Assembly (NCBI GenBank): GCA_027563935.2
Contig: CM050454.1
Coordinates: forward strand, 45,536,596-45,600,595
Source of the DNA: Costus lasius
Taxonomy: Eukaryota; Streptophyta; Magnoliopsida; Zingiberales; Costaceae
Direction: 5' to 3'
DNA: 64,000 nucleotides
Below the pieces are notes generated by a model. That model worked only from the letters and a program-made list of their open reading frames with translations, did not search any database and was not told where the DNA came from. Positions 36,071 to 47,171 of this stretch are shown here, piece by piece; the stretch's first letter is position 1, and every line of letters starts with the position of its first letter. The position numbers and the translations under genes are program-made.

Positions 36071-36787
36071 CATGGTAATTAGCAACGGCGGATCTCATTT
36101 CATTGAGCGAAGTTTTGAATCACTTCTCAAAAAGTATGGAGTATTGCACAAAGTAGCCACCGCTTACCATCCTCAGACTAGTGGCTAGGTGGAAATATCA
36201 AATTGAGAGATAAAGCACATCTTTGAGAAAACGGTATCGCGCACTCGCACCGACTGGTCACTCAAACTTGACGATGCTTTATGGGCATACCATACATCAT
36301 TTAAAACTCCTATAGGTATGTCTCCATACCAGTTAATATATGGTAAATCATGCCGCTTACCAGTTGAAATTGAACACAAAGCCTATTGGGCGATACGACG
36401 ATAGAATTTTGATGAAAACCAAGCTGGCAAGGCCAGAAAACTTCAGCTTAATGAGCTTGATGAATTTAGACAAGAAGCCTATGAGAATGCTATTATTTAT
36501 AAAGAACGCACGAAAAGATGGCACGATCAAAAGATTATGAGGGAATTTTGCGAAGGTGAATTGGTACTCTTATTTAACTCTAGGATCAAGCTTTTTCCTG
36601 GTAAGCTTCAGACTAAATGGATGGGACCATACGTAGTACAAAAAGTTTACCCTCATGGCACTGTGGACATTTACCGAGAGTCAACTGGGATGTTCAAGGT
36701 TAATGGACAGAGACTTAAACACTATATCTCCCATGAACCGATACCGGAGGGGACTGCATTGCTCCTCACGGACCCTTCTTCACCATA
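36071..36787 (+). pseudogene. I integrase C-terminal part, Athila-like Ty3/gypsy
   Basis: Starting at about PRMVISNGGSHF it encodes the end of a gypsy integrase: YHPQTSG near 36165 and a catalytic-Glu region now holding a stop (GTGGCTAGGTGGAAATA). [14 protein letters not shown] near 36310 and a C-terminal segment with [19 protein letters not shown] and [10 protein letters not shown] follow, ending TAA at 36787. The GPY-like end without chromodomain and the downstream ORF1 fit Athila. Several stops and frame changes (near 36186, 36205, 36400) disable it. The N-terminal half is displaced to the left by F. Confidence 0.85.
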
Positions 36788-36833
36788 ATGACATTAACCA
36801 TGGTTGAGCTGACGGACCATTAAATCAGCGCTT

Positions 36834-36851
36834 CTTGGGAGGCAACCCAAG
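36834..36851 (+). other. Conserved post-pol hairpin
   Basis: CTTGGGAGGCAACCCAAG, a 6-bp stem and 6-nt loop about 47 bp after the pol stop. The same structure with loop AGGCAC occurs at the equivalent place in K (58168-58185, minus). Sequences of this kind after pol are familiar from plant Athila-type elements; the function is unknown. Confidence 0.7.
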
Positions 36852-37439
36852 CTTCTTACTCTAGTTGAATTTATTTTCAGCATTTTTCCTTCTTGTTTTC
36901 ATGCTTTGTGTGAGTTTAGTTTAGTTTGCATAGGTATTAAATTCTTAGCAATTTCATGTTTGCTTGACACCAGGACATCCTAGCTTCCTCTGCTATAAGA
37001 TTGAATTTCATTTCCTGGTTATGCCCATTTTGTTCTAATAATGAGAATCTTACAGATGACGCACACACACTCGAATGATACTGACCACAAAATTCTGAAC
37101 ACTAATATTGAAGTCATTGAAGAAGTCTTGACAATTGGCAACTACAAAAAGGAAATACCAAGTCACTAACCAAGAATGATGCAAGCTATTCTCGAAGATA
37201 AATTGCTCTCTTGGGGAACTGCCCACGCTCATCTACTGCTTACTTATTATCCCTCACATTGGCATTTAGTTTGTAATAAGTTGGAAGTGATATGAGGGCC
37301 TAGTTGTGCCTTCCATTGCTTATATTGATTATCTCCTTATTTCTATTTGTTTCTACCTATTCTGCTATGATCATTGATGTCTTTACTTGGTTTAAAATGA
37401 CACAGGAACACCGCAAACTGATGCAATAAAGAGAGGCAT

Positions 37440-37985
37440 TTTTCTGCTAGTTTTTTGAAAATCATGGGCGGGTCCCGATAGAAATCTCGATCGCGATTCT
37501 TACTCTGCCCAACATCAGAAAAGTCACCGAGAAAATTACGGCAGAAGGAGACTTAAACTACAGCCGTAATCAACAACAGAGAATTTCACGAGAAGATAAT
37601 GACCAGGAAACGCTGAAAGTCGTGACCGAGATTTTTTTGAAGAGGTAAAATGAGACTTATCTGCCGAAAGGTTCACGGCAGACCCGTGACTAAAGGCACA
37701 GCCGTGAAAATTGTGCATAATCTCATTGAAAAAAATCACGGGTGGGTCATGACGAAAATCATGGCAGGATATCCAGATGACGGAACGAGTACAAAATCTA
37801 CGAGAACATCACGGATGCCCCGTGATTGAAGCCACCACCATGAAGACTTGCATCAGAAATCTGCGAGAAGATCACACCTGAGTCCCGACGAAAATCTCGA
37901 CCGTGACTTCTCAGCAGCAGTTTCCACATATTTCATGACCAGATTCTGATGAAAACCTTAGGCGAGATCACTAAACCTTAGCGAC
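37440..37985 (+). repeat. I spacer with CACGGC/GCCGTGA-type short repeats
   Basis: Between pol and ORF1 the DNA is rich in short degenerate words such as TCACGG, CCGTGA, GGGTCCCGA and ATCACGGGTGGGTC, recurring every 30-60 bp. No ORF is supported. Related words reappear in K (57660-57985) at the same position relative to ORF1 and in the H LTR. Bases 36852-37439 show no feature. Confidence 0.6.
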
Positions 37986-38297
37986 TTAACGTGTTCGCCT
38001 GGCCAACCCGACCCGTTAAGCCATCCACTTAAGCAACTCTCCCGAAATTTCGATAGGGTTCCCGACTCCTCGTTTCCGTACTTTTCACTGACCCCACTGC
38101 TCTGCCCCACCAGTCATCACCGTCTGCTTCGCCGCCGACCGTCGACCCTCCGGCGAGCTCTCATTCCAAGTTCGCACTCCTTATCTCGCTGCGAGCTCCA
38201 CCTCAATCAGCTGCTAATCTTTCTGTACCTTCCTCTCGTTGCGCAAGAGACCATGCCGCCAAGACGGAAGAACACAGGCAAATGACCGGCTGGAGCC

Positions 38298-39515
38298 ATG
38301 ACCCCTCGACCTGAAGCACCTCAGCAACAACCTGCACCGCCAGAGATACAAATGCGAGATAACCACCAGGCGGCCAGGTATCAGGTTCTATCTAATCGGA
38401 GAATTATCAATGCTCGATACATTGATCCTCCATCACTAGCCGCATTAGGGATTTTCGATGATCTACTCTGGATGTTTAGGCAGTTTGGTTGGGAGCAATT
38501 TCTTCAGTATGCGCAACCTACCTACATCCCCTTCATGCTCGAATTTCTCAGCTCAATTGAAGTTAAGGTTTCAGCGCTAGAAGCTGATCTAGACTTGATC
38601 ACCTTCAGGCTTTCCAATAATGAGTATCGCCTCACTGTTGCCGATCTGAATGATATTTTTGGATTTCCAGCTTACGCATCCAGGCTTGGTCCACTGAATT
38701 TCAATGAAGACATCTTTTGGCAGTGCATCTCTTCCATGTCTGCCTACTCACCAAGGAATGCCAGGGCTTCCACCATTTCGAACCCATGTATTCGCTATGC
38801 CCATCGTCTGCTCGCACACTCGATCTTTGCATGAGATGGAGACGGGATAGTACGCCAGCCCGAATTACTCTGCTTATGGGGACTTCTGCATCAGTTCCAA
38901 ATCAACGCCGGCTACCACTTAGCTCGGCAGTTCCTCCGTGTCGCCCACGCACAGAAAGGGAATATTTGTATTGGTGGTATGATCACTACTATCGCTCTAT
39001 CCCTGGGCCACAATCCTTACGGACAGCCGGAGGCAGTAGGCAGTCGGCGTTTAGACCTGGAGCATCTTCGATCAATGAAGATGATTGTCCGGAGAGGGGA
39101 CATCTATCATCTTACCTTTATAGATACCACCACCACAATGGCACTCCCAAACTCTGCACGGACAGATATCCGAGATAGCGCCAACTGGCGCCTGCATCCC
39201 GACTCTGCTGTACCAGAAAACTAGACTACACCACTCAACATGGATCCTAGCTCCTCTATCGGCGGCCAGCCTAGAACCGCCGCACGCCCTTCTACCGATG
39301 ATATGCTTCACCTGCTTTGCCAATACCATATTCAACAAGGGAAGCAGCTAGCAACCTTGATGGACACGGTAAAGTGCATTGAGATCCTTCTTCACAGCAA
39401 CATGGCACCACCACCACCAAGAGATGAAGACAAGGATGCTGATGACACCATTCATGTCCCCGACTCATGCGAGGAGGTTGATGACAACGACGACCCGGCA
39501 AAGTGCAGTGAGTAG
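38298..39515 (+). pseudogene. I ORF1 / env-like protein, Athila ORF-1 family
   Basis: One reading frame of about 405 codons with two internal stops (TGA at 38832, TAG at 39222). An upstream ATG at 38251 (MPPRRKNTGK) is out of frame by an indel. Family-typical segments are RYQVLSNRRIINARYIDPP near 38376, LITFRLSNNEYRLTVADL followed by IFGFP near 38600-38670, and GGMITTIALSLGHNPYG near 38971. An acidic tail (DEDKDADD) closes it. Position downstream of pol and upstream of the 3' LTR is that of the Athila ORF1, of unknown function and sometimes called env-like. K carries a homologue on the minus strand. Confidence 0.8.
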
Positions 39516-40792
39516 GCCTGCACTTTAGTAAGTCTTCCCCGCCTATTTTGATATCTATCTATGCTGCTGCATCAAGGACGATGCACCATTTTTTGCTTTG
39601 GTGAAGATTTGCGTATTTTGATGGGTCGTCGTAGCTTCAAATTTTTATGTTCTGATGATGTGGTATCATATGTACTGATGTTTCAACTCTATGCTGTTGT
39701 ATGTACTGTTATGGTAAACCTTACACTATGATAAACTGATGCTACTTATGTGCTGTTGTACCAGACTTGCCGAAACTTTAATCCTCTTTACTGCTGAACA
39801 TTAATGCGCCACCTTCATGTTATTTTTACTACAAGTTCTTTTAGTGATACTTCAACTTTGCAAGGACATCTCTACTATTGTATCTCTAGCATGTCCGCAT
39901 CTTTCTGCTATGCCTTTATCATGACTTTGTTGATAAGCTTTGAACCTCGTTAATGATTACCTCCTGAACACATGAAAGCCTAAGTCGTAGGTCCTAGCTG
40001 AAATTTTTTATTTTCATTGATTGATATTTTTTCCTTATTCATGATTGATTCTTGTTCATTTACCTGATTCAAGATTGATTTATACTCCCACACTACATTA
40101 AGAGCATCTTTCATGATGGACAACTAGTCACTTGATCCCTTATACACTGAATACTTAGGGATTGAACTTTCATAAGCTTTGAATCTAGGCAGTATCTGTA
40201 TGCCAGCATGAGTACTATTTGCTTGGTTCGAGCTCCTCTAACTTGGCACCGTACAAGAGATAGAAAGAATGAAAAGAGAGAAAACAAAAGGTGCAGTGGT
40301 ACCGAAGTTACAACTTGGCACTGCCACTAGAGGAAAAAGAAAATAAAAGAAGAGAAGGGCAGTGGTACCGAAGTTGTGACTTGGCACTGCAAATCAAAAC
40401 AAAAGAAAAAGAAGAGCAGTGGTACCGAAGCTACGGCTTGGCACTGCATAAAAAAAAAAGGTGAGGTGGTACCGAGGTTATGAGCAAGGCCTTTACCACT
40501 ACCTTCGAGTTTACCATCTGGGTACTTTAAATGGATTAGTGCTTCATGTGGTAAGGAACTACCTTTATCCAATATGCCGTACAACTGCTGTTCATAGATC
40601 TGACCTAGATGCTTTGCTTTTCATCTTGACATCTTTTAAAGTCTCCAGTGATTTGTGTATCCTGTGACTAACTGTAATCATTTCACATTTATAGATCATT
40701 AAGGGAGTATCACTTTTGTTGAACAATCCTCATGGAATGTCATGTCTTTATTTTTGCTTGAGGACAAGCAAAGGTCTAAGTCGTAGGTATTT
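39516..40792 (+). other. I 3' untranslated region and plus-strand primer region
   Basis: There is no gene. Hairpin units alternating with purine tracts are at 40261-40480. A hairpin TTGCTTGAGGACAAGCAA lies at 40754-40771, followed by AGGTCTAAGTCGTAGGTATT, which sits where Athila elements have their polypurine tract. CTAAGTCGTAGGT also occurs near 39981. The 3' LTR begins at 40793. Confidence 0.6.
40294..40480 (+). repeat. Hairpin/purine-tract units, three full copies plus one partial
   Basis: Copies at 40294-40323, 40360-40389 and 40417-40446 begin CAGTGGTACCGAAG and end CTTGGCACTG. Each folds back on itself with outer arms CAGTG/CACTG. A partial fourth copy starts near 40463. The spacers are almost pure A and G. 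Inner stems vary in a paired manner (AAGT/ACTT versus AAGC/GCTT). Confidence 0.75.
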
Positions 40793-42437
40793 TGTTGACA
40801 CAGATTTTTATAGAGTTTTACATCTCAGTTTACTTATGAAATCATTCCCATTTCACGACTTTACGCCTCATAACTGCCTTTATTTGGATACATCTATGGA
40901 ATCTACACCTGTTTCAGTATTTTCACATTTTCAGATCAAAACGACCACAAAAGGGTAGATTCTGGCACTCTTGTGGCAAGGGAGCTCATCCTAACACAAG
41001 ATGATCCTAACCAGAAGCTTTCAGATCCATTGAGGCCTTTGTTGGAAATCACGACTGAGTCTCGATCAGAATCATGCCCGTGATCATCGTTATGCCTGAA
41101 GCTGAAATTGACAAATCACGACTGGGTCACGACCAAATTCTCACCCGAGATCGCAGACCCACCTGTTATGAAATCACGATTTTCACTCAAATCTCATTAA
41201 CCTAACCCTAAGGGAAGCTCAGGGGCGTTAAGGACCTTTCTCCCCCGTTGACAAAGGAGGTGAGGAGCAGCTTTCAGCGGTGGATTTTCTCACGAAATGG
41301 TGATTTCGTAAAAAGAAAAGCTAGCTGGCTGAGTTGCAGGGCATGGGAGAAAGCTGTCGTAGACTTTTCTTCCTGGAAAGTGGCAGCGGCTGCAATAGCT
41401 TTGCAGAGCATGGGGAAGAGAAGAGAGTCCACCAGGATGAGAGGAGATAAAAGAGAGAAGAAGAGGATCATTCAGAAAAGGAGGGGATCCGCACGGGGAG
41501 AAGCGGTGCTTGCGAGAAGAAGGAAGAGAGCTGCGCCTTTGCATCCAGCGAAGATACCTTGGTGCGCAAGCCTCTCAGGGATAAAATCTATAAGAAAGAT
41601 ACTGCATTCGCATTCAATCTATTGTGCTTATTGTATAATCCTCATAGAGCAACGCATGATCTACCTCTATTACGTAATTTCTGTACAAGATCAGTTGTTG
41701 TGTAAGATATTTATGGCTGAGAACACTATCTATACTGTTACCATGATTATGATAGGCTAAACACTAAATCTAGATGTGGGGTTAGCCCCTTGATGAATTA
41801 CTAGTTGTAATGGTTTGACTCTATTAACCTAAAGTTCTTGTTTGACCTTATTAGCACACATTGCCTGCGTAACCCCAAAGAGCATGCTTAACCTTAGTTA
41901 CTTGAGTAAGGTTTGTTAATTAGTATCTCTAGGAGTTCACTCGCTTGCAGATCTGTACTCACTCATGGGACTAATGGGAATCATTATCCGGAGGGATACG
42001 CTCAAGCCTTGAATCACTCTAGCAAGTTTTGTCAATCGGCATCTTTAGGAGGAAACTCGCTTGCGGAACTGTACTTGTTCGTTAGACTATAGGAAAGCAT
42101 TATTTGGAAGAATATGCTAAAACTTATGGACGCTCTAGCAAGGTTTGTCAATCAGCATCTCTAGGAGAAAACTCGCTTGCGGATCTGTACTTGCTAGCGT
42201 AATTATAAGGGTGTTAGATGTGGCGGAAAGACTCTAGTCCAACCGCGCGTCCGATCCATTTGGTTGAGAGTTTATTCATTCCATTGGTGTGCTATGCCTA
42301 TACTACCCGAAAGGGAGTGTTTGAGCCTTTAGTCATCGCAAGTAAGGTTTGTTAATCAGCATCTCTAGGGGTTTTAACTCACTTGTAGATCTGTACTTAC
42401 TTGCAGAGATTATAAGGAGCTTAGACGTTTTGGGGAG
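40793..42437 (+). repeat. I 3' LTR, left part
   Basis: Starts TGTTGACACAG after the primer region. It is interrupted at 42438 by H, with GGGAG at 42433-42437 as the left TSD copy. A 170-codon ORF at 41248-41760 has no family support. Four degenerate copies of an LTR-internal repeat lie at 41906-42403. The LTR resumes at 56256 after H and J. Confidence 0.7.
41906..42403 (+). repeat. LTR-internal repeat, four degenerate copies
   Basis: The module GCAAGGTTTGTCAATCAGC ... ACTCGCTTGCGGATCTGTAC recurs at about 41906, 42021, 42137 and 42338. The first three are spaced about 115 bp, the last about 200 bp. It lies within the I LTR. Confidence 0.75.
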
Positions 42438-43380
42438 TGACAGAGTCATAGACGCCAATGAAGAGGGCCCAACCCATCTAGAAGACACTTGGGCAGACTC
42501 CCCAGGCCCTGAGGAAGATATCCCAGAATTTTTGCCTCAAACGGAGTTCTACAGCGTCCGACACGGCCAATCCGTGCCTGCAAGCACGGCCGTGACCGTC
42601 TGCCCCGACACCTTCACGCCCGCTCCTTCAGCCGTGACCGGATCGACGACATCAGACCAGCCCGGACACGGCCAGGCCGTGACCAAAGACACGGCCGTGA
42701 CATGGTCGGGGAAAAACGCTAATGACAGCACGACCAGAAGCACGGCCGTGACGCTGCTCATGAAAGTCTCGGCCAACTTCTACACCCCTGAGCACGGGCG
42801 TGCCTACAAGCACAGCCAGGCCGTGCATCCTTCTGTGGATTTTGACCCCAAAAGCACGGCCGTGATGCTGCCCGTGAAAGTCTCGGCCGACCTCAACGCC
42901 CCTGAACATGGCTGTGCCCCCAAGCACGGCAAGGTCGTGTCTGCAGCCAAAAAATCTGACCCGGCCGTGACACTGCCCGTGAAGGTCTTCGCCAGCGAAC
43001 CAGACGCCGAACACAGCCATGACGCCATGCACGGCCAGGCCGTGCTCAGCCCCAGAAAGTGCAAAGAGACCGCCCCTTTCCACGTCCGACGTTCGCAACG
43101 GTCCTCGCACCCGCCGGACCGGTTTGTCGGCGCGATGAGCCCCTCTACTGCCACGACGTGCCCTGTTCGCTCCCTCCATGTGGCCTCGCCCGCATCAACG
43201 ACGTCTCTCCACCCCATCAACATCACGCCAAGGGTACAAGGACTGCACCAGGACCCCACGACGGATCGCTACAACAATCGGGTCCTCAATTCAGCCCAAG
43301 AGACTGCTACAAATGTCCAGAATCAGCCCACGATCAGCCGTTTCTGTTGCTTCGTGGTGGCCTGTTCGGAGATGGTGTAG
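42438..43380 (+). CDS. ORF inside H LTR: likely C-terminal extension of pol
   Basis: An uninterrupted frame of about 312 codons begins at the first base of the LTR and stops at 43380, upstream of the TATA box. No ATG is implied: in the 3' LTR the same frame lies just after the pol tail, one base out of frame across a run of 15 C. The protein starts with an acidic segment (VIDANEEGPTHLEDTWADSP). It then has repeated HG(Q/R)AV words coded by CACGGCCGTG-type DNA (about 42555-43060), then a basic motif RRSQRSSHPPDRF near 43090. CRM elements are known to encode the end of pol in the 3' LTR; the length and repeats here are unusual. The 3' LTR copy is broken by a 22-bp deletion near 52620. Confidence 0.5.
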
Positions 43381-43582
43381 CCCACCTACGACGGCCCATT
43401 CAGCGGCCCACACATGCCGAGTCACGCGTGCCCTCACTTGGCATATTCGCTGCAGTAGTAGTTAGTTAGTTACTCTTGGTTGTTAGAGAGCATCTTGACT
43501 CTCTTTTAGGAAGTTAAAGTGTGTTGTCTTGTTCCCTAACCACTCTCATGTGAGTGTCATGTGCTTCCGCTCCCTCTTGTCA

Positions 43583-43590
43583 TATAAAAG
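43583..43590 (+). promoter_or_regulatory. TATA box of H LTR
   Basis: TATAAAAG, repeated in the 3' LTR at 53628-53635. The preceding CTCATGTGAGTG (about 43548) and CCCTC are also found before the TATA box of M at 61427-61434. Confidence 0.6.
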
Positions 43591-43909
43591 AGGGCTGAGG
43601 GTCTTGTGAGTTTTCAGTTTTCGTTGTAGTTTGCGCCTTCCTTACGCGGAGGCCTTTGGTCCAGCAAAACTCCGAGGAGCTCGCCTAGGGTTCCCTCAAC
43701 CCTTTTCTTGTACGCTGATTTCCTGATTTCAATCAAAACACCCGGCGAACCCCGCTAGGGCGCCGGGTCCTTTGCATTTTCATTTCGCTGCAATTGCGTC
43801 TTGGCGAGCTAGAGTTACCGGCTACCGTAGCATCGTGAAGGATCTGCGCGCTTAATCGTGTAAAAGAAAATTGGCCTCGCGATCGAGGTGAGTGATTTCC
43901 ATTAGTACA

Positions 43910-44309
43910 TCATAGGTGGCAAACTTGATGGGGACAAGGCAGCTTAGATTCACTAAGGTTTGGGTTCCATCTTCCCAAGTAATGGTATAAGGGTATGGGT
44001 TAGGCTTGGTGGTCAACATCAACTTATCAATTGCTTGAGGTGTTATAAAGTTGAACCCTATGCATTCATCAATGGCAATCTTACACACCTTATCATCAAT
44101 CTTAGTATAAGTATGAAAATAATCTGATCTAAGGGTGACCGTATATGTTGAAAGTCTCTCCATGTATTGGCTATTGGTCATAGTCTGAGCATTTTGGGGT
44201 TCAGTCCTACCATGTCTAGGTTCAATTTGACTATATCCCTCTCCCCATGAGTTTTCTGGAGTCCTCCTGGGGGAGTGATAATGTGGTGGTTCAGTGTTTA
44301 GGGTGGGGT
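43910..44309 (-). pseudogene. G protease remnant
   Basis: Open from about 44309 to 43910. The segment KVCKIAIDECIGFNFITPQAI aligns with a gypsy retropepsin start, but the usual D-S/T-G is replaced by DEC. KPNPYPYTITWEDGTQTLVN and LVPIKFATYDVL follow as in the family. Residues coded left of 43910 belong to the H LTR. The active site is therefore lost. Confidence 0.65.
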
Positions 44310-45995
44310 TGAAGAGTCCCCTTCAAGGGGGAGCAAAACCCTAAAGTGATTAGCGCATACTATATTCATCTTGCGGAAGCTAGGGTTATAGGATCAACTC
44401 GCATGTTAAATGATCAACTCGAAAAGGGGCTAGTAAAGATTAATGAAAAACATTCATACCATCGCAATAGCCTAGATGTTGCCTTGGAAGCAAAGAGTCG
44501 ATTGCCTCTTCTCCAAAGGGAATCGCACACAAGAGGATGATGGCAAACTCTTTGTCGCTCCTTGTGCTAGCAAGGGTCCAAAGTGTCTTTGATCGAATTG
44601 TGAGGGATGAAGACCTTGATCTCTCTTGGCCGAATCCTCCTCTAAACTCCAAGCGTCGCCGCACACCACAAGAGACTAGAGAGGAAGAGATGGATAGGCG
44701 AGAATAGAAAACCCTATTCGAACGTGAGAGTGGTCTCCAAGTGGAGATCATGGTTACTAAAAATAGTCACCACTCTCGCTTCAATGTTCACGCCAAGTGA
44801 ACAATTCGCCAAGCCTTGAACCATGCGCTCATTTCATGAGCCGGTTCACATTGGTTCGGTTTAAGAACCAATCAAGCCAATGATCTAGTCTAGATCTTAA
44901 ATAAACCCTAAGGTTCCCGATCTAACCGTCGATCTCTTGGTGCTTCTGATCTGTCCGATCTAGCAACCATTCTCTCGATCGAAGCTTACCGATCTCAAGC
45001 CCTAATCAATCAAACATGATCAGACTAGATCTCACTCACAATCAGAGATTAAATCCCATTAAACTGAACCCAAACAATTCAGTCCACACGATCTGACTTA
45101 AGTAAGCCATATCATCAAATTGTGCGACCCTAAGGGTTTCCTTTAAATGTCGGTAATGATAACTGACGTCATCACGATCAGTGAGAGGTATCTAGCAACA
45201 CATCACTGTCTCCCGATATAAAGGAAAGAGTCTTCCAAGACTACACCCAAACCATAGCACAAGTGTGAATCAAATCACAAAGCATACATATTTCCTTTGC
45301 CACTGGATGTTCTTATTGGACAAGCGTGTCAAGCTTGTAGCTCCAATATGATGAGCATGATTAGATCAGATGAACACTGTCACCTGGGTATGGCCATACT
45401 CTTTTCTCAATCATCTCATCCAGGGGGGCCCCTTTTAGAACATCACACTCCTTAAACAAGGAGACGGCAATCCTATGTCTATCACTAGTGCCCTAACCTG
45501 ATTCAAGTTCACCATCCAAGATAATCTATAATCATTATGTTTCAAATGATATTGAACTATCTCAAAACAATGACAATCATCATTTAGAAAACACAAGTGA
45601 TCTCAAGTCAGAGGAAATGTGCCACTTGTCATATTCAAGGAATATTCACATTGTGACAAACAATTGAACATCCTAGTAGGGTCTGTCCAGTACATCCAAT
45701 GTACCCATGAGTCTACATCTTATTCCATGCTCGAAGCATCCTATAAGATTAGAACACATATTAGTCTTAACCATATCAAGGCTGTCTCATGTTCACCAAG
45801 ATATATCGACTAAGGACATATAGCATGTCAGCCCAGCTGAACAGCTTTGAGACATTATTCAGAAGAACATATATTGCAGCAGACAATGTAAACAACTGAA
45901 TAATAACCATGCCTTTATAAACATAACAGTTTATTACATGATACAGATACATTCCCACAGGCCTCAAACATTAGCCTTAAGGGCATACCCCAACA
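44310..45995 (-). repeat. Solo LTR O, A/D copia family
   Basis: About 1686 bp. On the minus strand it starts TGTTGGGGTATGCC and ends GGGGACTCTTCA. The palindrome GTATGGCCATAC is at 45388-45399. There is no internal domain, only LTR. The flanks are GGGTT (45996-46000) and a similar GGGTT/GGGGT at 44305-44310, so the TSD is one base ambiguous. It is a product of LTR-LTR recombination. ORFs inside it are unsupported. Confidence 0.85.
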
Positions 45996-46000
45996 GGGTT

Positions 46001-46223
46001 TGCGCTGACTCACAATTTGACTTAGAGTTTGTGTCTGTTGGTTTAGGATTTGACCCATACGGATTATATTTTGCTCCTCCATCCTATTCATACGGATCAT
46101 TTTTTGCTCTTCCATTTTATCCATACGACTCATAAATAGTTCAATTAGTTTTGTCATATTATCTGTGGAGGTTCCTTCCCCCTCAATGGTATCCTGCCTA
46201 GCCCGGCCTCTGGTAGTGACCAT
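46001..46223 (-). pseudogene. G gag N-terminus
   Basis: Starts MVTTRGRARQDTIEGEG at 46223 and continues into a Met/Glu/Gln-rich helical stretch with the repeated unit MRMEEQN-like (MDKMEEQ, MNRMEEQ), a probable coiled coil. O interrupts it. Beyond O the frame passes straight to the protease linker, skipping the Gag core. Confidence 0.6.
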
Positions 46224-47171
46224 TTTGACAAAACACGTTTAAACAAATCAAGTTTGGTTAAGAAATCCGGTAAGGAACAGTGACGACAAGTTTCAGCAAA
46301 CACCACGCAACAACTGGAGCTTTCAAGCCTATCTATTGATTAGATAACTTGAAGAATTTGGTCCAAACACAGGAGTTTAATCGAATCACAGATGGACGGA
46401 TCGGCTGAAGTTCTCAAGGCACAACAAGTGAAATTCAGAGTTCAGAAATGCAGAGAAACAGTAAGCTACAGTACCTCTTTTCAGAAATACAAATTTTTGG
46501 TTTTGTTACTCAATGAAGCGGGCAGCGATTGTTTGACTGCAGCTTTAGTGAGTTGAACACCAGCAAGGAAGGTCAGTATCCTCTCTATGGCTTAGAGAAT
46601 TGCCAACCTCCTATATTGCCCCACAAAGTCAGACACGACAACAAATGGTGAAGAACAGTAAATAGATTTTCAGAAATAGTGTATGGTAAGCTACAATGGT
46701 AAGTTTCAACTCATGCAGCAAGGAAATTCCTTCACTGATCTTGTGTAGCTTGAGATACTGCACCCTATCTATTAGTTAGATAGCTAGCAGGGTCTTTTCT
46801 CAGCAAGCGTCGATAGGAAAACAAGGTTCGGTTCCAGTGAAGTCGACCAAGAAAGGAAACATGGCAGATAAAAGAACCTGGTAAGCAATGCAAATCCCAG
46901 TTTTGTTAACTCCAGTTCAGCCATGACAATCAATTTGCTGTGACCAGTCTTGATGTAAGCGAGGAGTTCTGAATACTACCAATGAATTAGATAGTTCATG
47001 ACTCCCTTGGTTTAGAAAATCAAACAGCAGTTCAAGTATAAACGCAGCACGCACAAGGTACACACGGAAAGTCCAGAAACAGATTCAGAAAAACAGAGAC
47101 ACAGTCTCAAACTTATTAGCTGAAATTTTCATGCGCAACACAAGAGCACCTTAGGGCTGCTCTGATACCAC
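46224..47171 (-). other. G leader and PBS
   Basis: The PBS TGGTATCAGAGC (minus strand) is at 47159-47170, one base from the LTR. The leader has no supported ORF. The tract between is A-rich with phrases on the theme CTATCTATTGATTAGATA (near 46331 and 46767). Confidence 0.7.

Larger units (their letters stand above)
42438..43909 (+). repeat. H 5' LTR, truncated
   Basis: Begins TGACAGAGTCATAGACGCC and matches 52494-53954 of the 3' LTR until CATTAGTACA, after which it jumps into G. About 198 bp of LTR end are lost. It contains a long ORF (next entry), TATAAAAG at 43583-43590 and a GC-rich hairpin at 43740-43768 (arms ACCCGGCG/CGCCGGGT). Confidence 0.88.

Noticed and set aside
40261..40480. CRISPR-like array
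   Set aside because: Repeats are few, imperfect, with purine spacers, inside a plant retrotransposon 3' region.
41248..41760. 170-codon ORF in the I LTR
   Set aside because: Basic low-complexity composition, no motif, and located inside an LTR.
43178..43469. ORFs overlapping the H LTR in other frames, also at 53104-53514
   Set aside because: Shadows of the longer LTR frame, with no motif of their own.
42438..43909. The left H LTR as a solo LTR
   Set aside because: Its left flank pairs with the right flank of the 3' LTR as TSD GGGAG, so both belong to one element.
44305..46000. A clean 5-bp TSD for solo LTR O
   Set aside because: The flanks fit GGGTT only if one terminal LTR base is shared; reported as ambiguous.
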